Shown here: positions 47,339-59,281 of the stretch, piece after piece
Position numbering within the stretch: the first letter of the stretch is position 1
How the letters are laid out: each line of letters begins with the position of its first letter
Source of the DNA: Watersipora subatra
Taxonomy: Eukaryota; Bryozoa; Gymnolaemata; Cheilostomatida; Watersiporidae
DNA: 64,000 bases
Assembly: GCF_963576615.1 (NCBI RefSeq)
Contig: NC_088711.1
Span: forward strand, 15,237,869 to 15,301,868
Reading direction: 5' to 3'
Program-made: the position numbers and the translations under genes
The notes under the pieces: model-generated
Seen by the model: the letters and a program-made list of their open reading frames with translations, nothing else
What the model was told of the DNA's origin: nothing
Databases searched by the model: none

Positions 47339-48751
47339 TCTTGCTTTTGTAGTGTGTATGTCTGGGTTTTATGTTAGTGCGATTAGGAACTCTCCCTGGA
47401 ACATGCAGCCCACTCTGGGCCAATCGGATGAAGTACTTCTGTATACGGCTTGCTACCTGTAATAGCATATTCACCTTCTGCTCAAAGAAATTTCTTCTAC
47501 TACTACTTTCTTCTACTTTCAACATGCTATGCAGTTCCTTAAAAGCATAGTTCCATGGTAGGGCAACTATAACTTCAGCAAACTAAAGTAGAACAGCTAT
47601 GATACCATGAGCTGAAAATAAAAAAATTGAACTGCATTTTGTAAATATATGAAATGGGGCAAACTTGCTACAATGTTTTAGTGCTGAGCTCATCTGCAAT
47701 TTTTTCTGTATCGTCGAGCTTCGCCACGCTCAGGTGGAAACTTGATAAGCAGTTTTTCAAGTTTACGCTGTTCCTCTGACGTTCAGAGCTGATTAAAGAT
47801 CTCAGGCTTCTTCTCAGATTTCACTCTACCTCTGATGATTGTCACTTCTTCCTGCATATCCAATGGTTTCCCAACTTTCTTTTGTATAAGAGCTGTAAAC
47901 AATCACAACAGAAGATGGAGAGGAAATATTACATCGCCACATCACAATGTTGATGCCACAATACTTCGGTGATCGTCAATGATAATAATGTTCACACTAT
48001 CACAAACCTATTCGCATTTGCATCAGCAAATACTCCATAACTCAGTGTTCTCATTTTTTTCATTTTTCATGAAGAAACCTTTTTGTTTTCCCAAGCTTGA
48101 ATCAAATACTATTCATGCAGCGACTACCATAAACAAAAATAAATGACTCACGCTAACAGCGACCGCAAATTACTATCGCCGAAATAGTTCCCATTGTACA
48201 GGCGGTCGTCAATACTTGGCAAATAATCGGGAAAGTTTGAGAGCCACAAACCTTCCCAATGTATCCGCATTGCTTTGTCAATCCCATCTATTTACAGTTA
48301 ACATTATCGACGATGAACGCCGAAAGGAAAAAGACGACATACTGCAACATAGTGTGAACCAGCCTCAAGAATCATACCAGCCATGTCGAACCATAACTGT
48401 GCTCAAAGACCTATCAAAAGTGTTAAATAGGATTCAGTAAAAATTAAGTCAAGATAAAGCCTTACATTCTGGTACAAGAACTATTTTGCCTTTAGTGCCA
48501 CGGCAGCTCCGACCTCCACCAGCTTCATCAGCACCAGTATACGAATACTTTGTCTAATCAATAGTAGGCACCTCAGGTATAAACGGTCTGGGGGGGATCC
48601 CTAAAAACTGCAAAACATTTATTCAATAGGTGTAACAAACGTCCGCAACTACTAACTAAAATGTTTACAAGTAAACCTGAAGGCTTAGGTTACCTTTGGA
48701 TCATTTTTCAGTTCAGGAACAAACTCTCCTGGATTTCTTGGCCGCTTGTTC

Positions 48752-49405
48752 CTGCAATTCAATCAGCTTATCGGAGTCACGCAAAGATTGATTGCATATT
48801 GCTTCAATTTTTGGTCAAACAAGAAAGTACCTGCTTATAATCATCATTACCTAAAAAAGTGAGTAAACGAAAATCAGACATGTATCAGGTGTAGTAGCTG
48901 TACATCATATCAACTTATCAAGTCATAAGGGGGTGATTTTACATAATTATACTTATTTCTTCCTACAAAATGTTACAATTGACCGGCTTTTGTAAATACT
49001 TTTTAAATGCACTAACAAATTTACAAATTTATACTTTTAATTCATTACGAAAGCAAAGAGACACACCCTGGATGCTTAAATGCAGTGAGTGATTAGGCAG
49101 TGTATTTTTTAATACCATTAATCAGGCTGTATGTCCCGATGTCCTCTAATAGTTCCAGGTGTACATCGTGTGAGACCATGCAAGTTATCATCAATTTATC
49201 CCTTTTTGATTCTTTTTTGCCATCTTTGGCATAAGAGGAACCAAAACAATTTAGTTCTCAAAAAAAGAAGCATGGAGCAGGTTACATTCTACACTCAAGC
49301 TGATCAGCCATCTTCTGCATAGGATCCACTATTCATTCTTTTCTACGAGTCGCATGCTTGCGAATGAATGAGAACACTGCACTTGAACAGCCCACAACCC
49401 TGTAT
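48752..49405. other. spacer left of BEL/Pao fragment
   Basis: Earlier exons of the ZZZ3-like gene would be expected here on the minus strand, but I cannot identify them. No repeat or RNA gene is recognised. Confidence 0.4.
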
Positions 49406-50330
49406 CTATTTGATTTGTAAAGTATTCAGTAACATGCTTCTTTTTTGGTAGTGAATTGAATAATGAAAGTGACGAATGATCAATTTTGTGACGTGAGAAT
49501 ACTGGTGCTGAAAAATAGGGTGCTTAACTCCATAGTTAATTGTAGCAACATTTAATAATAATTTGCCAACTCTCAGCAGATCATCATCAGCCACCAATGG
49601 GCATAAAGAGCTCAGTTGATGACTCTTCTAATCAGGTCATGCAAGAATGTTACTGTAGTGCTTACTTTGCAACAATTTGAGTATCTTCTTATTGACGAGT
49701 TTTCCTGTTTAAGAAGGCGACAATGATGGTTGCTTAGCTTCCTTCCGAATTGTCGTCAACAAAAAAGATACTGCCACAAGCATCTTATTCCAGTCTGAGA
49801 ACTTTTTCAATCTGTCCAGGAAATCTATTTCTTGAGATGATTCGGTGATCACAGTGTTTGTAGTTTTACGCTTTTCAAGGTAATTGGCATCTAAAATTGT
49901 AGTCACTGCAATTGGGGATGAGTAGGGTTTCCTTTGATAAGAAAACTCTGGACTAACAAACCAAGGCTAGTTCATAAGCCCTTTTGTAAACAAGCCTTTG
50001 AAGTCAGTATCTGCAGGATCCTTGATGGTCTCAAAATGCTGCCACAAGCTTATGTCTGAGTTGTCACTTATTTTCTGAACTCTGTTTGCCACATATGTAT
50101 TGAACCTTGCTTCATTACCAATGTACTTTGAAACAATAATCGAATCAATCCAGAAATACTCTTCAGCTCTGATATCAAGTTCCTTTTCAGTAGTTTGTAA
50201 ATTTCTGTAGACAAAGTGGCAGCTTGCGATTCTCAGCGGATTATCGTCTGCATCTTTGCTGGCGCTACTTTTGACTTTGCCATCAGCATCCTGCAGCTGA
50301 TTTGATTTGCATTATTTATCAGCTGATCAT
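49406..50330 (-). pseudogene. pol: BEL/Pao retrotransposon pol fragment
   Basis: On the minus strand, 50330-49980 encodes an RNase H-like end: EEYFWIDSIIVSKYIGNEAR, TYVANRVQKISDNS, then LWQHFETIKDPADTDFKGLF. A tether follows at 49709-49906 (FLDRLKKFSDWNKMLVAVSF), then an integrase zinc-binding lead-in at 49406-49597 (VADDDLLRVGKLL, LIIRHFH). This order and the 'NPAD-x-x-(S/R)RGL'-type signature are diagnostic of BEL/Pao. Frames are broken between blocks, no LTR is seen, and both ends are truncated. Confidence 0.82.
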
Positions 50331-50539
50331 AGGACATGGTGCAATATCTCTTTGTAGAAGCACCTGCGATGTGATGAAGCTCTGTTTTTTTTCAATTTTT
50401 TCGAAGGCCACAGGCTTCATGCATCTAGGAATAACAAAATCAGGCAGATATTGTTATTATATACAGGGTGGTGTATGTCTTTCTTAAGTTTTAGAGCTGA
50501 CTGAGGTCTGGCTCAGCTGGCTTTCAAACTGCGCTCTCT

Positions 50540-51003
50540 ATTTTATGGGAATTTGTTCTGGCAATTCCTGGTAGCGGAACAACTTTTTGTCAATTGTACC
50601 GGTCAACACTGGTTCTGTGGCATCTGGCAGACAAAGCATGGACATCCTTCTACTTGGTAAAATGGTTCTTAGCTATCAAAACCCATTTACTGCTTCTTGG
50701 GATAGTGGGGAGTGGTCCAACAAAACCAACGACTATCTCCTGCCAAGGTCTGCTCATATATATTATGTTTTTAATTACTATCTTAGTTCCAAGACAGTGC
50801 TTTGCAGCCTGGCACACCCCACAGTTTTCACTAGCTTCTTGACTATAACTGTCAGGTTCGGTCAGTACCAGGTAAACTGGAGGCAACTTGAGGTCCTTCC
50901 CACTCTCATAGTGAGCCGGGGGCCCATCTACTACCTGATGGGTTTCCGCAGGGTTAAAGAGTCGACGGTGCACAATTTTGGATGGTTTTGTGGGGTCACC
51001 CAA
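50540..51003 (-). pseudogene. pol: second gypsy integrase, N-terminal part
   Basis: An HHCC finger ends in ENCGVCQAAKH. The core starts with RPWQEIVVGFVGPLPTIPRS, where the usual first catalytic Asp (V-D-F) is Gly, and continues to DATEPVLTGTIDKKLF. Sequence similarity is lost near 50530, before the second and third catalytic positions. Confidence 0.78.
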
Positions 51004-51504
51004 GCTTTCAGTACTTCATCTCGACAGATTCGGAAAGATCTTTTCATGCAACTCACAATGTCCAGCTTTCTGTCTCCAAACTCCAGCTCTTCTGCCTATA
51101 CTTCACCTCTGGTGGCAATGGTTGGATGCATGATGGCCGCGGGTCCTTGGCCTGTGGCCTGTAGCTTTGTCAGTTTGCTTCTTTGGTTAGCTTCCTTGGC
51201 AGTCATCTGTGCTTCATGAGTGCTGGGCTTTCTTGTGTCTTTGAGTCGGCTGTTGGGAAGGCCACTCTCATGGAACTGCCAACAAAGGCCATGTTCGATC
51301 TTGCCATTTTTCTAGTCGGAGTTTTGTTTGAGCTACGTTCAGTGATTCTGAATATGCGATGCTGCCCAGGTTTAATCTCGGCAACCAGTCGGTATATGCG
51401 TGATTGATTGTTTCAGCTCTTTCTCAGCCAGTTTATTTTGAGTTGGGCATCATCCCTTTATTTGATGCTTTTGTACTGATGACAGTCCTCACAGGTGTGC
51501 CTAC

Positions 51505-52760
51505 TCAAGCCATTTGGGTTGCCATGTTTTGGGCCAGATTGGTGCTCAAAAGTGTACTGGAAATCTGCAAGTATCTGCAGCCATCAAACCACTTGGTTGT
51601 TGGGTTTCCCCCTTCCCATAGCCACCAAAGGAAGGCATGGTCGGTTCGTAAGAGAAACTCCTGGTCATACAAGTAAGACCTGAAGTACTTTACGGCCTTG
51701 ATCATGACCAGCAACTCTCTCCGTGTGACACAGTTGTTCTGTTCCAATGGTGTTAGAGTCTTGGTATAGTCTTGCTATCTCTGCCTTGTTGCACCTGAAA
51801 GAGTGCAGCTCCTCCCCTGTGTTTGACAGCGTTACTACTCAAGATTTACCATTGCCGAGGGTCGGGATATCCTGAGTCTAAGGCGGAGATGATGCTGCTT
51901 TTCAAGCGGTCGAAGGCTGTTTGTGCCTTGTCTGTCCATCTCCATTTCTCGCCTTTAGCCGTAAGCTTGCAAAAAGGGTAGGCTACTGTGGTGAATTCGA
52001 AATGTGTTGCCGGCAGTACCCGAAAGCTCCCAAAAATCTTTGGAGCTCTCTTATTCTCTGAAGAGTTAGCCACTCCTAGATTGCCTCTACTTTTGCTAGA
52101 TTGATGGTCATTCTTTCTTTGGTGAAAAGGTGCCTAAGGTAACGTACCTGTGGTTGGAGCAACTTACACTTCAAGGGCTTCAGCTTCAGTCCGGCTTTCT
52201 GGAGTCTCTGAAAGACTTCCTAGAGATGGTGCAGTTGTGTCTCAACGTCATTGAGATATAACAGCAACGTTCTCAAAATGAAGCGGTGTAGGACCCACTC
52301 CATGAGTTTCTGAAAGGTGGCCGAGGCTGAGGTCAGACCGACGGGCAACACCTTCTATTTTGTACAGGCCAAACTGAGTGGACATGGCCGACTTTTTTGG
52401 GCATCTGCATCAAGGGGTACCTGCCTGTACAAGGGGACCAAATGCAAATGTAATGAAGTATTGACTGCCAGATAAGGCATTCAAGCTATCGTCTATACAA
52501 GAAAGCGGGTACGCGTAACCACTTCTCGTCGTTCTTTTTTACCAGTACCACAGGAGAGCTCCAGGCTCCTCTGACCGGCTCAATGAGTTCATTCTTGAAC
52601 AAGTCTTGAACTTGCCTCTTTGCTTTACATCTTTTTATAGCCAAAGCCTGTGAGAGTTTGCCGAATGAGCTATATCTCTTTCTTGACTGGGAAAGAATAT
52701 TTTATTTCTGAGGTCTTCGTTACATTCTCGTCACCCAGGCCGAACATGGCAGTGCAATCA
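51505..52760 (-). pseudogene. pol: second gypsy reverse transcriptase and RNase H (dead)
   Basis: The palm motif near 52245-52270 reads LLLYLNDV where the family has Y-L-D-D, so a metal-binding Asp is Asn. Thumb and connection follow (GLKLKPLKCKLLQPQVRYLR), then LQRFLGAFGYCR. RNase H at 51505-51747 has CVTRRELLVMIKAVKYFRSY and TDHAFLWWL. Stops and frame changes interrupt it at several places. Confidence 0.8.
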
Positions 52761-53352
52761 GTTTAGTGCGCAAACTTACTGGCCTGGTTTTGGCCATTTA
52801 AGTTGGGCTAGTTAAAACAGGTCTTTGAGGTGGGCTGGCACTCTATCGGTGGGTGTTTTGATAGGCGTCCACAGCAGGGAGTTTTCCTCATCAACCTGGA
52901 GAGTTTCCAAACCTGTGTATGCGCCAATGGTGGCACAAAACTTCAGGGTTTAAAGGCTTTTCTATCGAGTTGAGACACATGGCCTTGGACACAGGTTAGC
53001 TTTGGCTACTCGTTACAGGAGGTTCATCACGGAATTTTTTAATCAGTTCTATTAGGCAATATTTCCTATTAGTGATGCAGCAATGCAACGCCATCTCCGT
53101 CTAGGCCCGTACAACTACATTCCTTAGTACTTGCTCTTTTTTTGCAGTAGCCATCCGTGCCAGTTCATTCAGACTAGTGGCTCGCCATTCACTCAAACCA
53201 GTGGCTGTTTGATTTTCACGGAGCATTGGTAAGCCACCAAGAATGGCATGACAATAGAGCACCTTTGCTCTGGTGGCTAACCGCAAAAACCTCTCTACTC
53301 TTTAAGTCCTTTAACCGGATAGACAGCAAAATGATTCCGTCAAACGCCAATC

Positions 53353-53560
53353 TCATTCTATCTGATAATAGTCCATAGCTGTCACTTTTTCAAGCTTGTC
53401 TTGAACAGTTCCGTGCAACCGATCAAACACTTGTTTACTCAACAAGTTGATTGTCCAACCTGTGTTCAGCAGGAACTTTACGGGCCAGCCCTCAAACATT
53501 CCAAGAAAGAAAGAATTGGTGGAGTAGGGCTGACTCAAAGCCTGCTCCATGTGTGGGTTT
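53353..53560 (-). pseudogene. second gypsy protease (dead)
   Basis: The sequence GWPVKFLLNTGWTINLLSKQ matches the aspartic-protease active-site region, but the catalytic Asp of Asp-Thr-Gly is Asn. The frame is open for 65 codons only. Further Pol spacer is at 53101-53286. Confidence 0.75.
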
Positions 53561-53577
53561 TTTGGAACCCTCTAAAG

Positions 53578-54236
53578 CAGTGGTTCTTAACCTTTTTCAG
53601 TGTATTTCCCACCTTGACAAACCACACTTCGAGATTTCCCCCTCTCTAGCAGCCAAAAATTGTGGTATTTTTGCCACGCTCAGATTGCAGAAGAAGGCTT
53701 TTCAGATAGCATTTTGCAATACAGTCAAAAGGAATCAATTATTAATTGATCTGTTATAGAAATCATATTTTATGGATAGTTTGTCATGATATACTTTTCA
53801 TTTATGAAAAAAATGAAGTTCAAGATAAACACAACAATAGAGTAACTTAATTATAATAAAAACAGCACAGTACAAAGTTAGCAGTCATGATCGCTTTGTG
53901 GGCCCTCTGCTGCTGTTTTTTTTACTAGCTCTGGTATGTTTGGTGTATGCTTGTGTGATGCCTCAGTAGTATGGTAGTGATGCATAGCTGATGCAATGTA
54001 GACTAATTATCCAATAAGCTGCTTGATACATCACCAGGCTTGGTTTACGTATTGATACAATTGTACCCACAGTAAAACCATGTATCTGCAACATGTATGT
54101 GGTAGAAATACAGTATAACAGCTATATCCTTGCAATGCACGTAATCAATAATCTCAATCTGAAGATTGAGAGTTTCCCACCGCAAATCTTCAAATTTTCA
54201 ACTGGTGGGAAATTTCCCACTGGTTAAGAACCCCTG
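53578..54236. mobile_element. non-autonomous hAT element (659 bp)
   Basis: The ends are CAGTGGTTCTTAACC and, reversed, CAGGGGTTCTTAACC, classic hAT termini. The flanking 8-bp copies are CTCTAAAG (53570-53577) and CTCTAGAG (54237-54244), one mismatch apart. There is no transposase inside. Confidence 0.88.
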
Positions 54237-54251
54237 CTCTAGAGTCTAGAG

Positions 54252-56642
54252 TAGTGGTTCTTAATCAGGGGAGAATTCCCCCAGGGGGAATTTTGGGACT
54301 TTAGGGGGAGAATTTGGCAGTTTGCCAAAGAGGATTTTGGTAGCACCAATTTTTCTTATATAAAGGGCAGCGAGGAGTGAATGAATTTCAGCAGTTTCCA
54401 CAAAGCCAAGATTCAAAACTGCGGAAAAGGTAAGGATAGCTACACTACATGCATATACATACTTGCAATATTAATTGCTCAGTTACCGATTTGGTTTGCA
54501 TAAATGTATAACAATTTGACAATTTGCTCTGTAGCCTAACATATGTATAATTTTTTGCTCATGTAGACATTGAACGTATTCAAATATTTTGATTGCATAC
54601 CCCATATTATGGGTGTTAGAAATGTCAAAGACAAAAAGACGAACATATGATGATTCTTACCTTAGCTATGGATTCACTTGTATGATTAAAAGCGGCATCA
54701 AAGTACCACAATGTGTTTTGTGCATGAAAGAGCTCACTAGCGACTCCATGAAACCTCAATTTAAGCAACACTTAAAAAATAAACATGCAGAACACATGAA
54801 TAAATGAAAGCCATTCTTTGAAGCCAAAGAGAGAGAACTCAAGCGGGCAAAACTGGAGTCCACTGGCAGCTTTCATATCCAGGCACAGGCCATTACCGAT
54901 GCATCCTATGCTCTGTCTTACCGTATCGCCAGAGATAAGAAGCCACACACCATTGGTCAAACATTAGTTAAACCTTGTGTGCTGGAGTGTACTAAGATTA
55001 TTCTCGGAAACACAGCCGCTCAAAAGATAGCTGATTTATCCCTCTCAGACAGCACAGTGAAATCGAGGATCGATGATATGTCTGCAGACATAAAGAGGCA
55101 AGTAACTGAAAAGATCAGGTCATCTCCCATGATCGTCATTCAACTTGATGAGTCCACTGATGTTGCTAGCATTTCACAGCTGATGATGTTTGCACGCTAT
55201 GTACACAGAAAGACAATTAAAGAAGAATTTCTGTTCTGCAGTCCTCTAACAGAGACCACCACAGCTGCTGATGTTATGAACCTGGTTTCCGACTTTTTCA
55301 GCAAAGAACATCTGGACTGGGGCAAACTAATTGGAGTTTGCACTGATGGTGCTCCAGCCATGCTTGGCTGTCGTACTGGATTTGCACAGTTGGTAAGAAA
55401 AAAGAATCCTTCAGTGGTAAGTCCCCATTGCTTCATTCACAGACTGCGCTAGCAGCAAAAACTCTTCCCAAAGGATTGCTGGAACACCTTTCTTCAGTGA
55501 TTAAAGTAGTAAACTTTATCAAAGGCTCTGCCTTGCAAACACATCTCTTCCACAAGTTATGCAAAGATATGGTTGCTGTGCACTCATCTCTATTGTTCCA
55601 CACCAAAGTTTGATGGTTATCAAAGGGTAACATGCTTTTGCGTTCCTTCAATCTATGAGCAGAGGTCAATGAGTTCTTGAAAACTCATAACAAACCCAAA
55701 CTACTGGCTTCAATGCAGGTGGAAGGCTTCCATCAGTGTCTTGCTTACCTAGTTGACATATTTGGTTCAATCGATGAAGTGAACACAAAGATGCAAGGTA
55801 GAGACAAAAATATGTTGAATGTAACTGATAGTATCAATGCATTCAAGGACAAGCTCAAACTCTGGGTGGAAAGACTGGCTACTGGGAATGTAAGAGTTTA
55901 ATTTCCAGTTCTGAATTCATTGATTGACAAAAAAGCTCCTTCCGCTTCTTTGCTAACTGACATAAAGCATCACTTAAACAGCTTGATAGCAGAGTTTGAG
56001 AGATATTTTCCTAAGTTAGATCCTAGGACAGAGCAATTGATGAGCCTGACCTGAGACCCTTTCTGGCGCAATGTCCATGAGATTCCAGAACAGCCTCAGG
56101 AGGAGTTTTTGGAGCTAACAAACAACTCAGCATTAAAAGATGACTTCAAGGAGCTGTCAATAGAGCACTTTTGGGATCAGGCCCAAATATTGTATCCCAA
56201 CGTAAGCCTGGCCGCTTTCAAGATGCTCATACCATTTGCTTCCACATATTTTTGCGAGTCAGCATTTTCAGCAATGCTAACCATAAATAGCAAATCTAGA
56301 AACCGTCTGGAAGTAGAAGCTGGCCTACGGTGTGCCCTATCTACAACAACTCCTAACATCAAAATTCTGGTCAGCTCCAAACAAACACAGAAATCGCACT
56401 AGTCTGCTGACTGTCTTACAATGATAGATATATTGAGTTTCAATATACATTCATTTTTAACATTCCATGTAAATATGACTGTAATAAATGCATATATACA
56501 TGTGTACATGTATATAAGTTATATATGTAAATAAAGTTCACTATCTAGTTGCAGTGCATTATTTGAAAGAGTTGAGAGTGGGGAATTTCTGTCTTTAGGT
56601 TTGGAAAAGGGGGAATGGGGCAAAAAAGGTTAAGAACCACTG
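54252..56642 (+). mobile_element. hAT transposon (ZBED5/SCAND3-like), 2.4 kb
   Basis: Left end TAGTGGTTCTTAATC; right end reversed CAGTGGTTCTTAACC. An exact 8-bp duplication, GTCTAGAG, lies at 54244-54251 and 56643-56650. It carries a near-full-length transposase frame with several lesions. It inserted in the gypsy element directly beside the smaller hAT element, overlapping that element's duplicate by one base. Confidence 0.93.
54622..56402 (+). pseudogene. hAT transposase (ZBED5/SCAND3-like), broken
   Basis: From ATG 54622 the frame gives a BED-type zinc finger (CVLCMKELTSDSMKPQFKQH), the catalytic region with VIQLDESTDVASISQLMMF and GVCTDGAPAMLG, and the C-terminal dimerisation motif (SAFSAMLTINSKSRNRL). 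The architecture and about 590 residues fit the ZBED5/SCAND3/FAM200 group, which derive from hAT transposases. Lesions: TGA 54805, a frameshift near 55440, TGA 55611, TGA 55656, TAA 55899, TGA 56052. The apparent catalytic acids are still present, unlike those of the retroelements here, but the protein cannot be made whole. Confidence 0.9.
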
Positions 56643-56659
56643 GTCTAGAGGGTCTGTTG

Positions 56660-56880
56660 AGATTCAACTTTGCAAGGTAGCAATGTATGTTTGTGAGGTT
56701 GCCTGGCATCCGGGGCTGGCCTGTGGGGTTGTTGAGAGAGTCTCTTGGAATGGTACATGTGCCGGCCCTGTAGCTTTTAAGGCAGGCTTCTGAAAGTTCT
56801 GTACACTGAGAGCTGCCGTGGTATGTTTTACAGTCTTTGGTGGAGAGGATTTGATAGTCTCTCCTCTGCATTTTTGGCTA
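56660..56880 (-). pseudogene. second gypsy, Gag-protease linker
   Basis: The open stretch QRRDYQILSTKDCKTYHGSS lies between the second Gag copy and the hAT insertion. Its continuation is the protease at 53353-53560, on the other side of the two hAT elements. Confidence 0.4.
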
Positions 56881-57129
56881 TGGGGCGTAGCTGATAATGC
56901 AAGAAATGTTCGGCTTTATCCTGTAGCCAGAATATTGCTCTAGAATCTCGCTCTGATATCTCGCTCACATGTGCGGGTGTAGGTTGAGTGTGTGTCTAGG
57001 GCTGGGTCGGGGCTAGCTTCATTCAAAGACTGGTACTATTTTTGTGTTTCCACAGAAGCGTTTTGTGCACAGAACTTCTTTTGTCTGGTCCTCGCCAAGT
57101 GAAACCAACTGTCAATCACTCATGAGCCC

Positions 57130-58100
57130 CAAACAGTCTTGTTTGTTTTTCAAAGATTGAAGGCTTTGGTACAATCAGTAGCCTGTGCAACTGCTGTTGC
57201 CCTCAATCATTTCCTGAAGCCGGCTTTTTCTGGCTTGGACAGTCCTTGCAAATGTGCCCTGTTCTACCACACTCCCAGCACAATGTGGCCGGAGAGCTCT
57301 TCCTTCTGGGTGTGGGCTCACTTCTGGAGTCACTCCAGTTTCTTGGTGAGCGCTTGGAATATTTGGGCTAGTCGATCAATGACCTCAGTTTTTGCAGACT
57401 TCACCTGGCCGAGAATCCCTTCTTTTTCAGACCAGAAAGAAAGGCTGGCAGACTGGCACGCTTCCTCCCCTATCTGGAAATAGTCGTTACCAGCCTGCAT
57501 AGTAGGTATCCAGAATGGGTGTGGGCACTGCCAAAAAATGTAGTTGCGGAGAAGGGTTGCTAAGTGAGTTGCGAAACGCCTCCATAGACATGCTTTTGCG
57601 ATGTGGGTTAGACAGGTCTCTGTAGGCAATATTAACCAGTCTCATCACCCCCATAGCACGTCCCTGAAAAGTTGTTCATTCATTGTCACATGGTACTGAG
57701 CTTACTTTAGGCCTGCTAGGGAAATAGCCTAAATCAGGCACTGAGGTCATAAATTGGCGTCATTGTACTAGGCGTTAAGGTCTCCGACTCGCCCACAATC
57801 CTTAGCCTGGACGCTCAATACTTCCCTTAAATGCACCAGGGTTATGCATTTTGTTCAGCGATTGGTGTCAGCTAATTCCTGAAAACGCGTAATAAAGTAC
57901 TCGACATTTCCAGCCTTCATGTAATGGGGAGTTTTGAAGTCTCATGCTGACTTTTGAGGTTTGCGCATCAATAACACTTGTTCTAAGGCTTCCACCAATT
58001 GGACTGTGCTTGGGTTGCTGCTCCTGGTCTAACTGTTGGCCATTTTATCTGTGAGGAGATTGCAAGTAAGGTGTCCGCATTTTTAAAGCAGGTTTCTACT
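57130..58100 (-). pseudogene. gag: second gypsy Gag, second copy
   Basis: The minus strand at 57330-57629 encodes EGILGQVKSAKTEVIDRLAQ and nearby helical sequence. A CCHC knuckle at about 57245-57290 reads CWECGRTGHICKDC. Its likeness to 59282-60060 shows Gag is duplicated within the element, or that two related elements are fused here. Confidence 0.65.
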
Positions 58101-58469
58101 GTGCTTAGCTGTTTGTAGAGCTGCCATTTTTAAGGCAGTTTGTGACGCTGCTGTCCCATTGGCAGTTTATGTTGAGTTATATACATGAAAAAGTGATAAA
58201 CTAAAACATTGGAAACTATGTAATAAAGTCTCACCACTATGGCCCTTGTAAAATCATACAATCACGGATTTTAGCTTCTTGAGTTCTTTCACAAATTTGT
58301 ATATTAGCTTAATTTGTATGTAGCTTCCTCCAGGCTTCCTGCACTACTTTCTGTTTATATGGTGCTGGTGAGCTATTCTGGGTGACCTGGTACAGACAAC
58401 CACCACTCCTCATCCTTCAGCTTGCAGCCGTGTCTAGTTGCTTGGCTTTTAGACTTTCCCTTCACATTT

Positions 58470-59170
58470 CTGGGTGGCCTAAGCCGGCCTCGAGTTGACC
58501 GTTTCCGCTATTTCTAAAGCTGGACCTGGTTTCAGAGAGCGGACTGTCTTGCGCATGGTCCTGGTAGCCTCAGCCCAGTTTCCTTGCGGATGAGAAGCCT
58601 GGCCCAGCATACTCTAGGTCATCACCTGCTTAATGCCAAGAGAACTCAGTGTGGCTTCTGTCTGCAATGGTGCCAAATTGCTCGGCTTTCTGACTACTCC
58701 TATAAGTTATGTCTCAAGGTGGCCTCGGCCGGCCTTAAGTCGGCAGTATCTGCTGTTTCTAAAGCAGGACCATCTATCAAAGGGCAGACCGACTTGTGCG
58801 TGGTATGGCGACTTCAGCCCAGTTTCCTTGCATATGGGGAATTGGGTCAGGCATACTTTAGACTGCCACCTGTTCAATGTCAATGGGGTTTCAGAGGGGC
58901 TTTGGTCAGCCTCGAGTTGACCGTGTCTGTCACTTTTAAAGCAGAACCAAGTATCAGAGAGCTGACCGTTTCCTGTGTGGTCCTGGTGGTCCCAGCTTAG
59001 TTTCATCGTGGAAGAGGAGTCTAGCTTGGCATACCTCGATTCATCACCTGCTCAATGCCGGGATCCTAGTGGGACCCTATCCAGCCTTGAGTCAACTGTG
59101 TCTGCCACTTTTAAGGCAGGACAGGGTCTCAGAGAGCCGACCATTTTACGTGTGGTGCTGGAGATCTGGG
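58470..59170. repeat. imperfect tandem repeat of about 177 bp, four copies
   Basis: A shared block (TTTCTAAAGCAGGACC, then AGAGAGCTGACCG and CAGCCCAGTTTCCTTGC) recurs at 58511, 58756, 58934 and 59109. The first step is 245 bases, the next two 178 and 175. It separates the two Gag copies of the second gypsy element. Confidence 0.8.
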
Positions 59171-59281
59171 GCAGCGCTTTGCTTCTTTCAAAGTTCCTAT
59201 CTTTGTTTCCTATCATCTCCTTCTGGATGATTTTCTGCGAGAGAGGGTACTTCTGACTTTCTTCTGACCGATTCATATTCA

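Larger units (their letters stand above)
43863..48751 (-). pseudogene. ZZZ3: ZZZ3-like gene (SANT/Myb plus ZZ), disabled or mis-sequenced
   Basis: Minus-strand exons: 48694-48751 (KRPRNPGEFVPELKNDPK), 48466-48607, 47672-47892, 47339-47456, 45679-45930, 45535-45627, a ZZ exon from 44708 to about 44615, and 43863-44068. They encode the ZZZ3 order: SANT/Myb (EEQRKLEKLLIKFPPE, then VASRIQKYFIRLAQSGLHVP GR), IPSTFLQAYVPPIFMPEDDE, a ZZ (CDGCGQEPIMGVRYHCQDC) and the terminal SYNYFDPNYVPSS. ZZZ3 is a chromatin-binding subunit of the ATAC acetyltransferase complex. Lesions: TAG at 48554-48556, TGA at 47783-47785 in place of the SANT Trp, an extra A in a six-A run at 47700-47705, and a frameshift in the ZZ near 44645. 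Splice sites look sound. The 5' exons were not found. Confidence 0.8.

Noticed and set aside
48216-48440. 74-codon plus-strand frame
   Set aside because: It lies in an intron of the minus-strand ZZZ3-like gene with no recognisable domain or splice context.
58584-59000. 138-codon plus-strand frame
   Set aside because: Antisense to the second gypsy element and spread over its 177-bp tandem repeat.
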